From the NCBI GenBank assembly GCA_031255985.1, contig JAIRRL010000039.1, positions 1 to 12,505 on the forward strand: a stretch of DNA of 12,505 nt, written 5' to 3'. The notes beneath the pieces are model-generated. The model did no database searches and was not told where the DNA came from. It saw only the letters and a program-made list of their open reading frames with translations. This DNA comes from Gracilibacteraceae bacterium (GTDB taxonomy: Bacteria; Bacillota; Desulfitobacteriia; Desulfitobacteriales; Syntrophobotulaceae). Below are positions 6,089 through 12,505 of the stretch, one piece after another (the stretch's first letter is position 1; the number at the start of each line of letters is the position of its first letter). A program made the position numbers and the translations under genes.

Positions 6089-8116
6089 TCAATCGCCGGC
6101 GCCTTCGCCAGCCGTCGCGTTTTGCAGCGCCGGATCCCGTTCGCGTTGTTCCTGCTGCTCCTGTTGTTCCTGCCGTTCCCGGTCTTCTTTGGCCGCGCGC
6201 GCCGCTTCCCCGGCCGCGCGCGCCGCCGCGGCCGCCGTCTCCTTGGCGGCCAGTTCTTCGCGCAGCGCCTTTTCTTTCGCTTCCAGCGCGGCGTGTTCTT
6301 CCGCCTTCTCTGCGTCGAAGGAATCCACAATCTCGCGGAATTCCCTGGCCGGCAAGGTTTCTTTCTCCATCAGGGCGCCGGCTATGGCCTCCAAAATTTC
6401 CATTTTTTCTGTGACGATCTGTTCGGCCCGGCTATAGCAATCATCCACAAGGCGGCGTATTTCCCGGTCAATCGTTTGAGCGACCGATTCACTGTAATTG
6501 CGGTCTCTGGCGATGTCGCGGCCGAGAAAAACTTCCTCTTTCTTATGGCCAACCGTCACAGGGCCTATCTCGTCGGACATCCCCCATTCCGTCACCATGC
6601 GGCGGATAGTGTCCGTCGCCCGCTCCAAATCGTTGGAAGCGCCGGTACTCACTTCTTTCAAGGCCAGGGCTTCGGCCACGCGGCCGCCGAGCAGGACGGT
6701 CACGTTGTCCAGCAATTGAGAGCGCGTCCGGTACTGGCGATCTTCTTTCGGCAGGAGCAAAGTATAACCGCCGGCCATGCCGCGGGGAATGATGGAAACT
6801 TTGTGAACCGGGTCGCTATGGGTCAGGTACTCCGCCACCAGAGCGTGTCCGGCTTCGTGGAAAGATACTAATTTTTTTTCGTAATCGCTGATGACCCGGC
6901 TTTTTTTCTCCGGCCCGGCAATAACGCGTTCAATTGATTCCTCCAGCGCCTTCATGCTGATGCGCTTGCTGCCCCAGCGGGCGGAAAGCAGCGCCGCCTC
7001 GTTGACGAGATTAGCCAGATCCGCTCCCGTAAAACCGGGGGTGCCTCTGGCCAAAACGCTCAACTTCACATCATCGGCCAGCGGTTTGCCCTTGCTGTGT
7101 ACTCCCAGTATTTCCTCCCGGCCTTTAACGTCAGGCGAATCGACGACTACCTGGCGGTCAAAACGGCCGGGGCGCAGCAGAGCCGGATCGAGGATATCCG
7201 GGCGATTGGTGGCTGCTATGATTATGATGCCTTCTTTGCCGTTAAATCCATCCATTTCAACCAATAATTGGTTTAATGTTTGCTCCCGCTCGTCGTGTCC
7301 CCCTCCGAGACCGGCGCCGCGATGACGGCCGACGGCGTCAATTTCGTCAATAAACACGATGCAGGGAGAACTTTTTTTGGCCTGTTCAAACAGGTCGCGC
7401 ACACGGGAAGCGCCGACCCCGACAAACATTTCCACAAAATCAGAGCCGCTGATGCTGAAAAAAGGCACTCCGGCCTCGCCGGACACCGCTTTGGCCAGAA
7501 GGGTCTTGCCCGTGCCGGGAGGGCCGAACAGCAGAACGCCCGTGGGAATTTTCGCGCCGAGTTCGTTGAATTTACGCGGCGTCTTTAAAAATTCCACTAT
7601 TTCCGCCAATTCTTCCTTAACTTCATCCGCGCCGGCCACATCGGCAAAAGTGACTTTTTTATCGTCTGTAACCAGCCGCGCCCGGCTGCGGCCAAACTGC
7701 ATGACCCGGCCGCCGCCGCCGCCCTGGCTTTGCTGCATGACAAAATACATGAGACCGAACAGGAGCGCCACCATGATCAAAGAAGGCGCCACGGAAACCC
7801 ACCAAGGAATCGTTACCGGCGGCTGATAAACAACCTTCAGGCCCTTCTGCGCCGCCATGTCGTCCAAAAGCTGCTGATCGTAGCCCGGTCCGACCACATC
7901 GTATTTTGCGCCGTTCTTCATCGTGACCTTATAGTTCATGGTAGAGGCGGTGGTAGTGATTTCCACTTCCTGTACCTCGCCCGCACTGACAGACTGTTTG
8001 AAAGAATTATAGTCCAGGGCCGGGGTCTGCGGCGCCGGCGGATTCAGCCAGCGCAGCACCATAACCGCTAAAAGTATAATGAACAGATAAACAGCCAGGT
8101 TTTTTAAGATTTTCAA
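6089..8116 (-). CDS. ftsH: ATP-dependent zinc metalloprotease FtsH
   Basis: Known role: hexameric membrane AAA+ protease that unfolds and degrades membrane and regulatory proteins. Seen (residues counted from an in-frame GTG at 8143; subtract 9 for the start used here): membrane helix about 13-31, extracytoplasmic FtsH domain 40-110, second helix about 116-137, Walker A GPPGTGKT 207-214, Walker B IVFIDE 262-267, second region of homology with Arg327 and Arg330, zinc motif HEAGH 429-433 and third ligand Asp505. All catalytic residues are present. Residues about 610-684 are a long Ala/Glu/Gln/Arg-rich coiled tail. I prefer TTG at 8116: GGAGAGGAG lies 12 bases upstream and it gives the usual short N-terminus MKILKNLAVYLF. 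GTG at 8143 has no ribosome site. A strong promoter lies about 60 bases upstream; ftsH heads the folate operon. Confidence 0.97.
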   Translation of the reverse strand: MKILKNLAVYLFIILLAVMVLRWLNPPAPQTPALDYNSFKQSVSAGEVQEVEITTTASTMNYKVTMKNGAKYDVVGPGYDQQLLDDMAAQKGLKVVYQPPVTIPWWVSVAPSLIMVALLFGLMYFVMQQSQGGGGGRVMQFGRSRARLVTDDKKVTFADVAGADEVKEELAEIVEFLKTPRKFNELGAKIPTGVLLFGPPGTGKTLLAKAVSGEAGVPFFSISGSDFVEMFVGVGASRVRDLFEQAKKSSPCIVFIDEIDAVGRHRGAGLGGGHDEREQTLNQLLVEMDGFNGKEGIIIIAATNRPDILDPALLRPGRFDRQVVVDSPDVKGREEILGVHSKGKPLADDVKLSVLARGTPGFTGADLANLVNEAALLSARWGSKRISMKALEESIERVIAGPEKKSRVISDYEKKLVSFHEAGHALVAEYLTHSDPVHKVSIIPRGMAGGYTLLLPKEDRQYRTRSQLLDNVTVLLGGRVAEALALKEVSTGASNDLERATDTIRRMVTEWGMSDEIGPVTVGHKKEEVFLGRDIARDRNYSESVAQTIDREIRRLVDDCYSRAEQIVTEKMEILEAIAGALMEKETLPAREFREIVDSFDAEKAEEHAALEAKEKALREELAAKETAAAAARAAGEAARAAKEDRERQEQQEQQEQRERDPALQNATAGEGAGD

Positions 8117-8128
8117 ACGAATTTTTCT

Positions 8129-8137
8129 CTCCTCTCC
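8129..8137 (-). promoter_or_regulatory. Ribosome binding site GGAGAGGAG for ftsH (TTG start at 8116)
   Basis: A strong purine-rich Shine-Dalgarno lies inside the frame that would begin at GTG 8143. It is 12 bases from TTG 8116, slightly longer than ideal, and 6 bases from an in-frame ATT at 8122. It argues against GTG 8143 as the main start. The choice between TTG and the rare ATT is not settled. Confidence 0.6.
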
Positions 8138-8177
8138 CGCCACACCGTAAGGAAAATATCATCCGCGCCTCCGCTTC

Positions 8178-8206
8178 ATTATACTACTAACTCGTAACTT
8201 TGTCAC
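8178..8206 (-). promoter_or_regulatory. SigA/sigma-70 type promoter for the ftsH-folK operon
   Basis: On the minus strand, -35 GTGACA (8206-8201, five of six consensus bases) is separated by exactly 17 bases from a perfect -10 TATAAT (8183-8178). Transcription should start near 8171, giving a leader of about 55 bases to the preferred ftsH start. It is placed correctly in the only long gap before the operon. Activity is inferred from sequence. Confidence 0.85.
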
Positions 8207-8368
8207 GTATTTACGGGGGGCTTTTTTTGGACCGGGCGGAACGCCGAAGGAGGCGTCCCCCGCGGAAACCGGAGACAATCGGATCCTCGAACCCGCTGTG
8301 ACGGGCGGGCGCGGAAAACGCCCCCCGGCCGGCATGTCAGGCATATCAGACAAGAGGGAACCTTACGA
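8207..8368. other. Intergenic region between guaB and the ftsH promoter; hairpins, no clear terminator
   Basis: The gap between the guaB stop and the ftsH promoter is GC-rich and holds two imperfect hairpins on the minus strand: GGGCG with CGCCC at about 8302-8322, and ACGCC with GGCGT (plus GG/CC around a bulge) at 8238-8258. Neither is followed by a T-run, so neither is a canonical rho-independent terminator for guaB. A T7 run at 8222-8228 is on the plus strand, where no gene ends. A 64-codon minus-strand frame (8353-8159) has no ribosome site, runs through the promoter and looks non-coding. Confidence 0.6.
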
Positions 8369-9877
8369 TTATTTTACGACCGAAATATTGGTGTCTTTCA
8401 AAATAACGTCATGAGCGCCCCCCTCAACTATGCTCGTAGCGGAAACGAGGGTGAGCTTCGCTTTTTCCTGCAGTTCCGGGATCGTCAGGACGCCGCAGTT
8501 GCACATCGTATGGCGGACTTTATTTAGAGTGAGCGCTACGTTATCTTTCAGACTGCCCGCGTAAGGGACGTAGGAATCCACCCCTTCCTCGAAGACCAGT
8601 CCGTCCGCCCCGCTCATGTCATAGCGCTGCCAGTTGCGCGCCCGGTTGGAACCTTCGCCCCAATATTCCTTTACATAATTACCGTTGATATTCAGCTTGT
8701 TCGTCGGACTTTCGTCAAAGCGGGAGAAATAGCGGCCGAGCATGACAAAATCCGCTCCCATCGCCAGCGCCAGCGTAATATGATAGTCGTAGACGATGCC
8801 GCCGTCGGAGCAGATGGGTATATACACGCCCGTGCGGGCAAAATATTCGTTCCGCGCCCCCGCTACGTCGATGATGGCCGTCGCCTGACCGCGGCCGATG
8901 CCTTTTTGCTCGCGGGTTATGCAGATGGAACCGCCGCCGATTCCCACTTTGACAAAATCAGCCCCCGCCTCCGCCAGGAAGAGAAACCCCTCCCGGTCTA
9001 CGACATTGCCGGCGCCTATTTTCACGGCGCCGCCGTACTCGCGGCGCGCGAATTCCAGCGTGCGCTTCTGCCATTCCGTGAAGCCTTCGGATGAATCGAT
9101 GCAAAGCACGTCAGCGCCGGCCTTCACCAGCGCCGGAATCCTTTCCTCATAATCATGCGTGTTGATGCCCGCGCCGACCACATAGCGTTTGCTCGCGTCC
9201 AGCAGTTCGCTGGGATTTTCCTTATGCGAGTCGTAATCTTTTCTAAAAACAAAATATACGAGCCGGCCGCTCTCATCGACGACGGGCAGGGTGTTCAGCT
9301 TATGTTCCCAGATAATGTCGTTGGCCTCGCTGAGGGAGCAGCCGTTTTGGGCGTAAACCAAATTTTCAAACGGCGTCATAAACTTATGCACCGGCGTGTC
9401 CGGCGGCGTGCGGCTGAGGCGGTAATCGCGGCTGGTGACAATGCCGACCAGTTTTCCGTCCGCCGTGCCGTCGTCTGTGACCGCCACCGTAGAGTGCCCG
9501 GTTTTTTCCAGCAGGGCGAGGATATCAGCCAGAGTCTGATCCGGCATGACGTTGGAGTCGCTGCGCACAAACCCCGCCTTATAGTTTTTTACTTTGGTGA
9601 TCATCGCGGCCTCGTCCTCAACGGACTGGGAATCGTAAATAAACGATACGCCGCCTTCCCGCGCCAGGGCGATGGCCATCCGGTCGTCGGATACGGCCTG
9701 CATGATCGCGGAAGTCAAGGGGATGTTCATCGTGATCGCCGGCTGCTCTCCCTTGGAAAATTTGACCATCGGGGTGGAGAAATTGACGTTGGCCGGCTGG
9801 CACTCGGCTGAGGTAAACCCCGGCAAGAGCAAATATTCACTGAAAGTGCGGGACGGTTCCTGGATATACTGCGCCAC
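8369..9877 (-). CDS. guaB: IMP dehydrogenase, Tritrichomonas foetus-like type
   Basis: Known role: NAD-dependent oxidation of IMP to XMP, the committed step to guanine nucleotides; cytosolic tetramer. Seen: 502 residues from GTG at 9877, with AAGGAAG six bases upstream; a TTG at 9907 in the same frame has no ribosome site. Barrel strands flank a CBS pair (about 110-220: VAVTDDG..LVGIVTSRDY and MTPFENLV..LPVVDESG). The active-site loop GGGSICITREQ holds Cys319, with Asp261 (IDSSEG) before it and the flap dyad Arg418-Tyr419 in RNWQRYD. GSICITREQKGIGRGQ, YWGEGSNRARNWQRYD and EEGVDSYVPYAG differ clearly from the common bacterial GuaB but match the T. foetus enzyme as I recall it, and the residue numbers coincide without offset. 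It follows the lipoprotein gene by 39 bases and may share its promoter. Confidence 0.97.
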   Translation of the reverse strand: MAQYIQEPSRTFSEYLLLPGFTSAECQPANVNFSTPMVKFSKGEQPAITMNIPLTSAIMQAVSDDRMAIALAREGGVSFIYDSQSVEDEAAMITKVKNYKAGFVRSDSNVMPDQTLADILALLEKTGHSTVAVTDDGTADGKLVGIVTSRDYRLSRTPPDTPVHKFMTPFENLVYAQNGCSLSEANDIIWEHKLNTLPVVDESGRLVYFVFRKDYDSHKENPSELLDASKRYVVGAGINTHDYEERIPALVKAGADVLCIDSSEGFTEWQKRTLEFARREYGGAVKIGAGNVVDREGFLFLAEAGADFVKVGIGGGSICITREQKGIGRGQATAIIDVAGARNEYFARTGVYIPICSDGGIVYDYHITLALAMGADFVMLGRYFSRFDESPTNKLNINGNYVKEYWGEGSNRARNWQRYDMSGADGLVFEEGVDSYVPYAGSLKDNVALTLNKVRHTMCNCGVLTIPELQEKAKLTLVSATSIVEGGAHDVILKDTNISVVK

Positions 9878-9883
9878 TGTAAT

Positions 9884-9890
9884 CTTCCTT
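9884..9890 (-). promoter_or_regulatory. Ribosome binding site AAGGAAG that fixes the guaB start at GTG 9877
   Basis: This Shine-Dalgarno lies 6 bases before GTG 9877. The longer frame from TTG 9907 has no comparable site, and the family's usual N-terminus also begins at this GTG. Confidence 0.75.
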
Positions 9891-9895
9891 TCCGC

Positions 9896-9935
9896 CAGTT
9901 CAATCAATCAGTTCAATTAATCAATCAGTTCAATC
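9896..9935. repeat. 17-bp tandem duplication spanning the lipoprotein stop and guaB leader
   Basis: On the plus strand, AATCAATCAGTTCAATT (9902-9918) is followed at once by AATCAATCAGTTCAATC (9919-9935), 16 of 17 identical. A partial third copy, CAGTTCAATC, starts at 9896. The duplication covers the last codons and stop of the lipoprotein gene and pushes a copy of that coding end into the intergenic leader, ahead of the guaB ribosome site. Confidence 0.85.
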
Positions 9936-10912
9936 ACGGAAAAATCCGCGCCGATAAGGCTATACCAATAGTCCAGCCTGTCCGGGGCGCAATCCACGCA
10001 AACGCCGATCACCCGCTCCGGCTGCACCACGAATTGATAAGCCCGGCCCCGCTGCTGGCCGTTCGGGCCGGAAGCCGTTTCCGCGAAAATGACCACCCGC
10101 GTATCGGAATTGTCGTATGGCCACGTGATCCGGGCGTCGGACTGAGGCAGACGATCCAGGAATTCCTGCGGGGTTTCGCCTTCTTCATTGGGTTCAACCC
10201 AAAAAGACAGAACAGCGTCCTCCTGGCGCGAGAGAAACTCCACGCGCCCGGTGTCCGAATTGACGCGCCCGTCCAGGGAAAACGTATTCGGATAGGTAAA
10301 AGTGATATTGTTCCGCCGGTCAATATAACGGTTAGGCGCCGCCGCCGGAACGCCGCCGTCCGGAGACGTCTGGGCCGGGTCTTCCTGGGCGTTCAGGTAA
10401 TAAACGCCGCCCCGGTAAGGTTCGTCCACCGGGAATTTTTGCCCCGCGCCGGCTGTGATCAGCGGTTTGCCGCCCAGCATCGTGTAGTAAACCTCGCAGT
10501 CGGCAAAATTGGCGCGCAAAGTGCGGTAAAGGCTGTCCATCATGAACCAGTTCAGCGAGTCGGCGTCTTCAAAACGGAAATCATCTTTTTGCGGCCGGTC
10601 GTCCAAACCGACGATCAAAGTGGAAACGCCGTTCCAATCCACGCGGACGGCGCCGGGGCTTACCTCGGCGGTACAGAAAAAATCAAGACCGGTCAGGTCG
10701 CTGAGCGCCCCGGTCAATAAAGCGGGAGTCAATTCCCCGGCGTAATTGATTTCATACTGCCGGACGGCGCTCTTCTCGTCCGCGGCGGGATTCGCGCAGG
10801 TAAAATCAGCGTAGATATACGCCGTTTCGTTCGCCGGCGGCGAATAGGCGCAACCCGGCAATCCGGCCGCCAGACAAAAAGCGAGTATAAAAACCGGCGC
10901 TATTTTTCTCAT
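9917..10912 (-). CDS. Putative secreted lipoprotein, two-part, with weak GerMN-like N-terminal region
   Basis: I do not recognise this protein as a named family. Seen: 331 residues from ATG at 10912, with GGTGAG six bases upstream and AAGGAT before that; a TTG two codons earlier is less likely. The signal peptide is MRK then a hydrophobic core (4-18) and lipobox GLPGC, so Cys21 is the probable lipidated residue of the mature protein. Residues 45-155 (YEINYAG..LLTGALSDLTG..VRVDWNG..SLNWFMMDSLYRTL) resemble in pattern a GerMN fold, a domain of spore-germination and other envelope lipoproteins; this is a weak call. A Pro/Ala-rich linker (178-193) leads to a second domain (195-325) that opens YIDRRNNITFTYPNTF, like PsbP/Mog1-type folds. 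Two Cys (305, 308) lie near the C-terminus. It has its own promoter and precedes guaB. Confidence 0.75.
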   Translation of the reverse strand: MRKIAPVFILAFCLAAGLPGCAYSPPANETAYIYADFTCANPAADEKSAVRQYEINYAGELTPALLTGALSDLTGLDFFCTAEVSPGAVRVDWNGVSTLIVGLDDRPQKDDFRFEDADSLNWFMMDSLYRTLRANFADCEVYYTMLGGKPLITAGAGQKFPVDEPYRGGVYYLNAQEDPAQTSPDGGVPAAAPNRYIDRRNNITFTYPNTFSLDGRVNSDTGRVEFLSRQEDAVLSFWVEPNEEGETPQEFLDRLPQSDARITWPYDNSDTRVVIFAETASGPNGQQRGRAYQFVVQPERVIGVCVDCAPDRLDYWYSLIGADFSVIELID

Positions 10913-10951
10913 GCCCAACTCACCATCCTTTCGCCTGTCTGAGCGGGAATT

Positions 10952-10985
10952 CTCCGGCGGAAACGCGCATATAAACCCGCCGAAG
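10952..10985 (-). repeat. Inverted repeat (9-bp stem, 16-base loop) in the lipoprotein 5' leader
   Basis: On the minus strand CTTCGGCGG pairs with CCGCCGGAG, with one G-T wobble. The stem starts within about 10 bases of the predicted transcription start and ends about 28 bases before the ribosome site. It could stabilise the mRNA 5' end or be an operator. There is no T-run, so it is not an attenuator terminator. Confidence 0.5.
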
Positions 10986-10999
10986 GAAACCTTGTCATG

Positions 11000-11028
11000 A
11001 TAATAGCATATGAAGGGGCCGCTGTCCA
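11000..11028 (-). promoter_or_regulatory. SigA/sigma-70 type promoter with extended -10 for the lipoprotein and guaB
   Basis: On the minus strand, -35 TGGACA (11028-11023, five of six) is 17 bases from -10 TATTAT (11005-11000, five of six), which is preceded by TGC, an extended -10. The predicted start near 10993 gives a leader of about 80 bases to the lipoprotein ATG. No other strong promoter is seen ahead of guaB, so both genes may depend on it. Confidence 0.75.
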
Positions 11029-11046
11029 GTTTTTTAGTCGGCCGCA

Positions 11047-11062
11047 GCGCCCCGCCGGGGCG
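11047..11062. other. GC-rich hairpin downstream of the ydcF-type gene
   Basis: On the minus strand CGCCCC, a GGC loop and GGGGCG form a 6-bp stem starting about 25 bases after the stop at 11085. It lacks a following T-run, so it is at best a non-canonical terminator or an mRNA 3' end structure. Confidence 0.35.
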
Positions 11063-11084
11063 AAAACAGGGGCAAGGTTCCGGC

Positions 11085-12152
11085 TCAAAGAGGAAAGAGC
11101 CGCGTCAGATAAAGCGTCGCGTCGGGAAAAAGAAAAGCCAAAATTATCACGGCGGCGGCGGCGGCAATATATTTGATTTTGCTCATGGACAAAAAAGCGA
11201 CATATTCGCGCATAACGGCGTTGGGCATATAATACCAGGCCGTCTTGGAACCGATCCCCTCTGGCGGCAGCCCGGCCTGGCGGGCGAAGCGGGCCGCCCG
11301 CAATAAATGGAAATTACTGGTAACGAACGCGCAATTATACGGCTTGCCGGCGGCGCGCTTCTCAATAATCATCCGGGCAAAAAGCATATTTTCCTCCGTA
11401 TTGACGGATTGACCTTCCATCAGGACAAGCTCGCCGGGATAGCCGCGCGCAACGGCGAATTCCCGCATGGCCTCCGCTTCTGAACGCGGTTCGTCCGCTC
11501 CCCGCCCGCCGCACATAACCAGGACGGGGAGGGCGCTACCCCGGTTTTTTTGCCGCTCGGCGCAGGCCAGCGCCCGCAACACCCGGTTCGCCAGCAGCGG
11601 CGGCACCCGGCCTTCAATGAGACCGCTGCCCAGAACAAGGATATAATCCCAATTTTTATCAGGACGCGCCAGATTAAAGAGAGTGAGCGTAGTCAAAAAA
11701 GCGAGTATGTGCAAAAAATAGAAAATGCTCAGGCAAATCAATTCATTCCATACCGTTTGCAGCCATTCGGGGCGGGCGCCGCGCATAAAAGCGGCGGCGA
11801 CCGTCAGCGCCATCACCCCGAAAGCGGCCAGCAAGGAAAGACTGTTGGCCAGGCTGCGTTTTTCCCGCCGCAGAACGATTCTGGCGTTCAGCAGGAAAAA
11901 CACCGCGAGCAAATAAGCGCCGAACAATATGATCAGCACCGCGGTGATCATGATTAATCCGGCGGAGAGGCGGGTCAGCCAATGATCGGCGGCGGCGGCC
12001 GCGAAAAGAAGCCAGGCCAGCAGCGCGGAGAGAAGAGCGAGGTCAAAAAAAGCGCCGGCGGCAAAGCTGGTTTTATCGCGCCGGAATATCAGCGCGAAAA
12101 CCAGCGCGAAGACTGCGGCCGCAATAACAAGAACCGTAAGGCTATTATTCAT
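11085..12152 (-). CDS. YdcF/DUF218 (ElyC/SanA-like) family membrane protein
   Basis: Seen: 355 residues from ATG at 12152, with AGGGAG nine bases upstream. The N-terminal half is mostly hydrophobic with about five membrane helices (roughly 5-24, 32-55, 62-88, 105-122, 135-160). The DUF218 domain follows: DYILVLGSGLIEGRVPPLLANRV (169-191), VMCGGRGADEPRSEAEAM (212-229), MEGQSVNTEENMLFA (245-259) and FVTSNFHLLRAARFARQAGL (276-295). A last hydrophobic helix lies at about 326-343. Family knowledge: DUF218 proteins such as E. coli ElyC and SanA affect envelope integrity and lipid-carrier-linked polymer synthesis; the activity is not firmly known. The multi-helix N-terminal form is common in Bacillota. 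It follows the helicase by 21 bases and probably shares its transcript. No key motif is missing. Confidence 0.9.
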   Translation of the reverse strand: MNNSLTVLVIAAAVFALVFALIFRRDKTSFAAGAFFDLALLSALLAWLLFAAAAADHWLTRLSAGLIMITAVLIILFGAYLLAVFFLLNARIVLRREKRSLANSLSLLAAFGVMALTVAAAFMRGARPEWLQTVWNELICLSIFYFLHILAFLTTLTLFNLARPDKNWDYILVLGSGLIEGRVPPLLANRVLRALACAERQKNRGSALPVLVMCGGRGADEPRSEAEAMREFAVARGYPGELVLMEGQSVNTEENMLFARMIIEKRAAGKPYNCAFVTSNFHLLRAARFARQAGLPPEGIGSKTAWYYMPNAVMREYVAFLSMSKIKYIAAAAAVIILAFLFPDATLYLTRLFPL

Positions 12153-12173
12153 CCGGCTTGCTCCCTTGCTCTT

Positions 12174-12505
12174 TTAAATCTCCACCACTTCGGCTTCGTC
12201 TCTGTCCATAGAGCGGATACACTCCCGCAGCCGCGCCGCCAGCCGGGGATCGGCCACCGCTTCTTTCATCTGGCGCAACAGATCAATTGTTCGCCGGAAC
12301 AGGCTGATAATGTCCCCTTCATCCAGATTGCACATTTTCTGTATTTCGGAGAAGGGGACGCCGCCGCTCCAAGCATGGGCGATATTAGCCACGCGATGGT
12401 CGAAGCGCACGGCGTCAAACCCGCACACCTGCTCGATCGGCAGCATTATTTGCTTGATTGGCCCCGCTTCCAGCAAATCAGTCCGGAGAAAACTGTCGTT
12501 GCGTT
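12174..12505 (-). CDS. Ski2/Mtr4-like DEAD/DEAH-box helicase, C-terminal DSHCT domain, 5' end outside window
   Basis: Seen: the frame enters from the window edge without a start and runs 110 residues to TAA at 12176-12174. A TTG at 12476 is not the start, since the frame is open upstream (RNDSFLRTD). The residues match the end of a DSHCT domain: FDHRVANIAHAWSGGVPFSEIQKMCNLDEGDIISLFRRTIDLLRQM, with the family's W..G..F.EI....EGD..R..R...D...Q pattern. Known role: the DSHCT four-helix domain closes Ski2-like RNA helicases; bacterial members are putative RNA helicases of poorly known function. The RecA motor domains lie outside the window. The C-terminal end is acidic (SMDRDEAEVVEI). Family assignment is good for the domain; the complete architecture is inferred. 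Confidence 0.85.
   Translation of the reverse strand, partial: RNDSFLRTDLLEAGPIKQIMLPIEQVCGFDAVRFDHRVANIAHAWSGGVPFSEIQKMCNLDEGDIISLFRRTIDLLRQMKEAVADPRLAARLRECIRSMDRDEAEVVEI

Noticed and set aside
6088..6330. 81-residue Arg-rich extension of the first DUF881 frame
   Set aside because: It is the shadow of the ftsH tail in another frame; the GTG at 6087 gives a normal basic-plus-membrane N-terminus.
5984..6871. 295-codon plus-strand frame opposite ftsH
   Set aside because: It is antisense to the conserved FtsH protease region, has no recognisable domain and is explained by GC-rich codon bias.
8221..8230. T7 run near a hairpin, possible terminator
   Set aside because: The T-run is on the plus strand and precedes the hairpin at 8238-8258 in that direction; on the minus strand it is an A-run. 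It fits no gene end.
8281..8300. tRNA-like T-loop motif GGTTCGAGGATCC on the minus strand
   Set aside because: The flanking five bases do not pair as a T-arm and no acceptor or anticodon arm is visible.
8159..8353. 64-codon minus-strand frame between guaB and ftsH
   Set aside because: No ribosome site, runs across the ftsH promoter, and its composition looks like GC-rich intergenic sequence.
1..12505. Defence islands, mobile elements, CRISPR arrays, integrase or attachment sites
   Set aside because: I read both strands for these and saw no transposase, integrase, terminal inverted repeats, spacer-repeat pattern or defence-type domain; the gene content is core metabolism and envelope functions.

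Overview
All ten complete genes and the two partial ones in this window lie on the minus strand, so the window is transcribed from right to left. Base composition is GC-rich by eye. The gene set suggests a Bacillota (Firmicute) chromosome, probably clostridial or Negativicutes-like: a folP with the long N-terminal extension common in that phylum, ylxW/ylxX-type DUF881 proteins, and ftsH upstream of folP-folB-folK, a linkage also found in Bacillus subtilis. This placement is inference and I cannot name a genus. I see no mobile element, CRISPR array, tRNA, rRNA, phage gene or defence gene.

In transcription order there are three blocks. (1) Right end, 12505 to 11085: the C-terminal DSHCT domain of a Ski2/Mtr4-type helicase (cut by the window edge), then a membrane-anchored YdcF/DUF218 protein 21 bases downstream. 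(2) 11028 to 8369: a good SigA-type promoter, a secreted lipoprotein of unknown function, and an IMP dehydrogenase of the unusual type known from the protozoan Tritrichomonas foetus. (3) 8206 to 1: a second SigA-type promoter (GTGACA, 17 bases, TATAAT) followed by a tight run of genes: ftsH, two DUF881 membrane proteins, fhs, a GT4 glycosyltransferase, folP, folB and folK (cut by the left edge). Spacing in block 3 runs from 14-base overlaps to a 33-base gap, so it looks like a single operon.

The metabolic theme is folate and purines. FolB, FolK and FolP make the pterin half of folate and join it to p-aminobenzoate. Fhs loads formate onto tetrahydrofolate to give 10-formyl-THF, which feeds purine synthesis. 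IMP dehydrogenase commits IMP to guanine nucleotides, and GTP is the precursor of the pterin ring. FtsH, the DUF881 pair, the glycosyltransferase and the YdcF protein are cell-envelope functions. I found no clearly new biological system. The points most worth a second look are the T. foetus-type IMP dehydrogenase, the DUF881 pair between ftsH and fhs, the two-part orphan lipoprotein, the ambiguous ftsH start with an overlapping out-of-frame ATG, and some short tandem duplications at gene ends.
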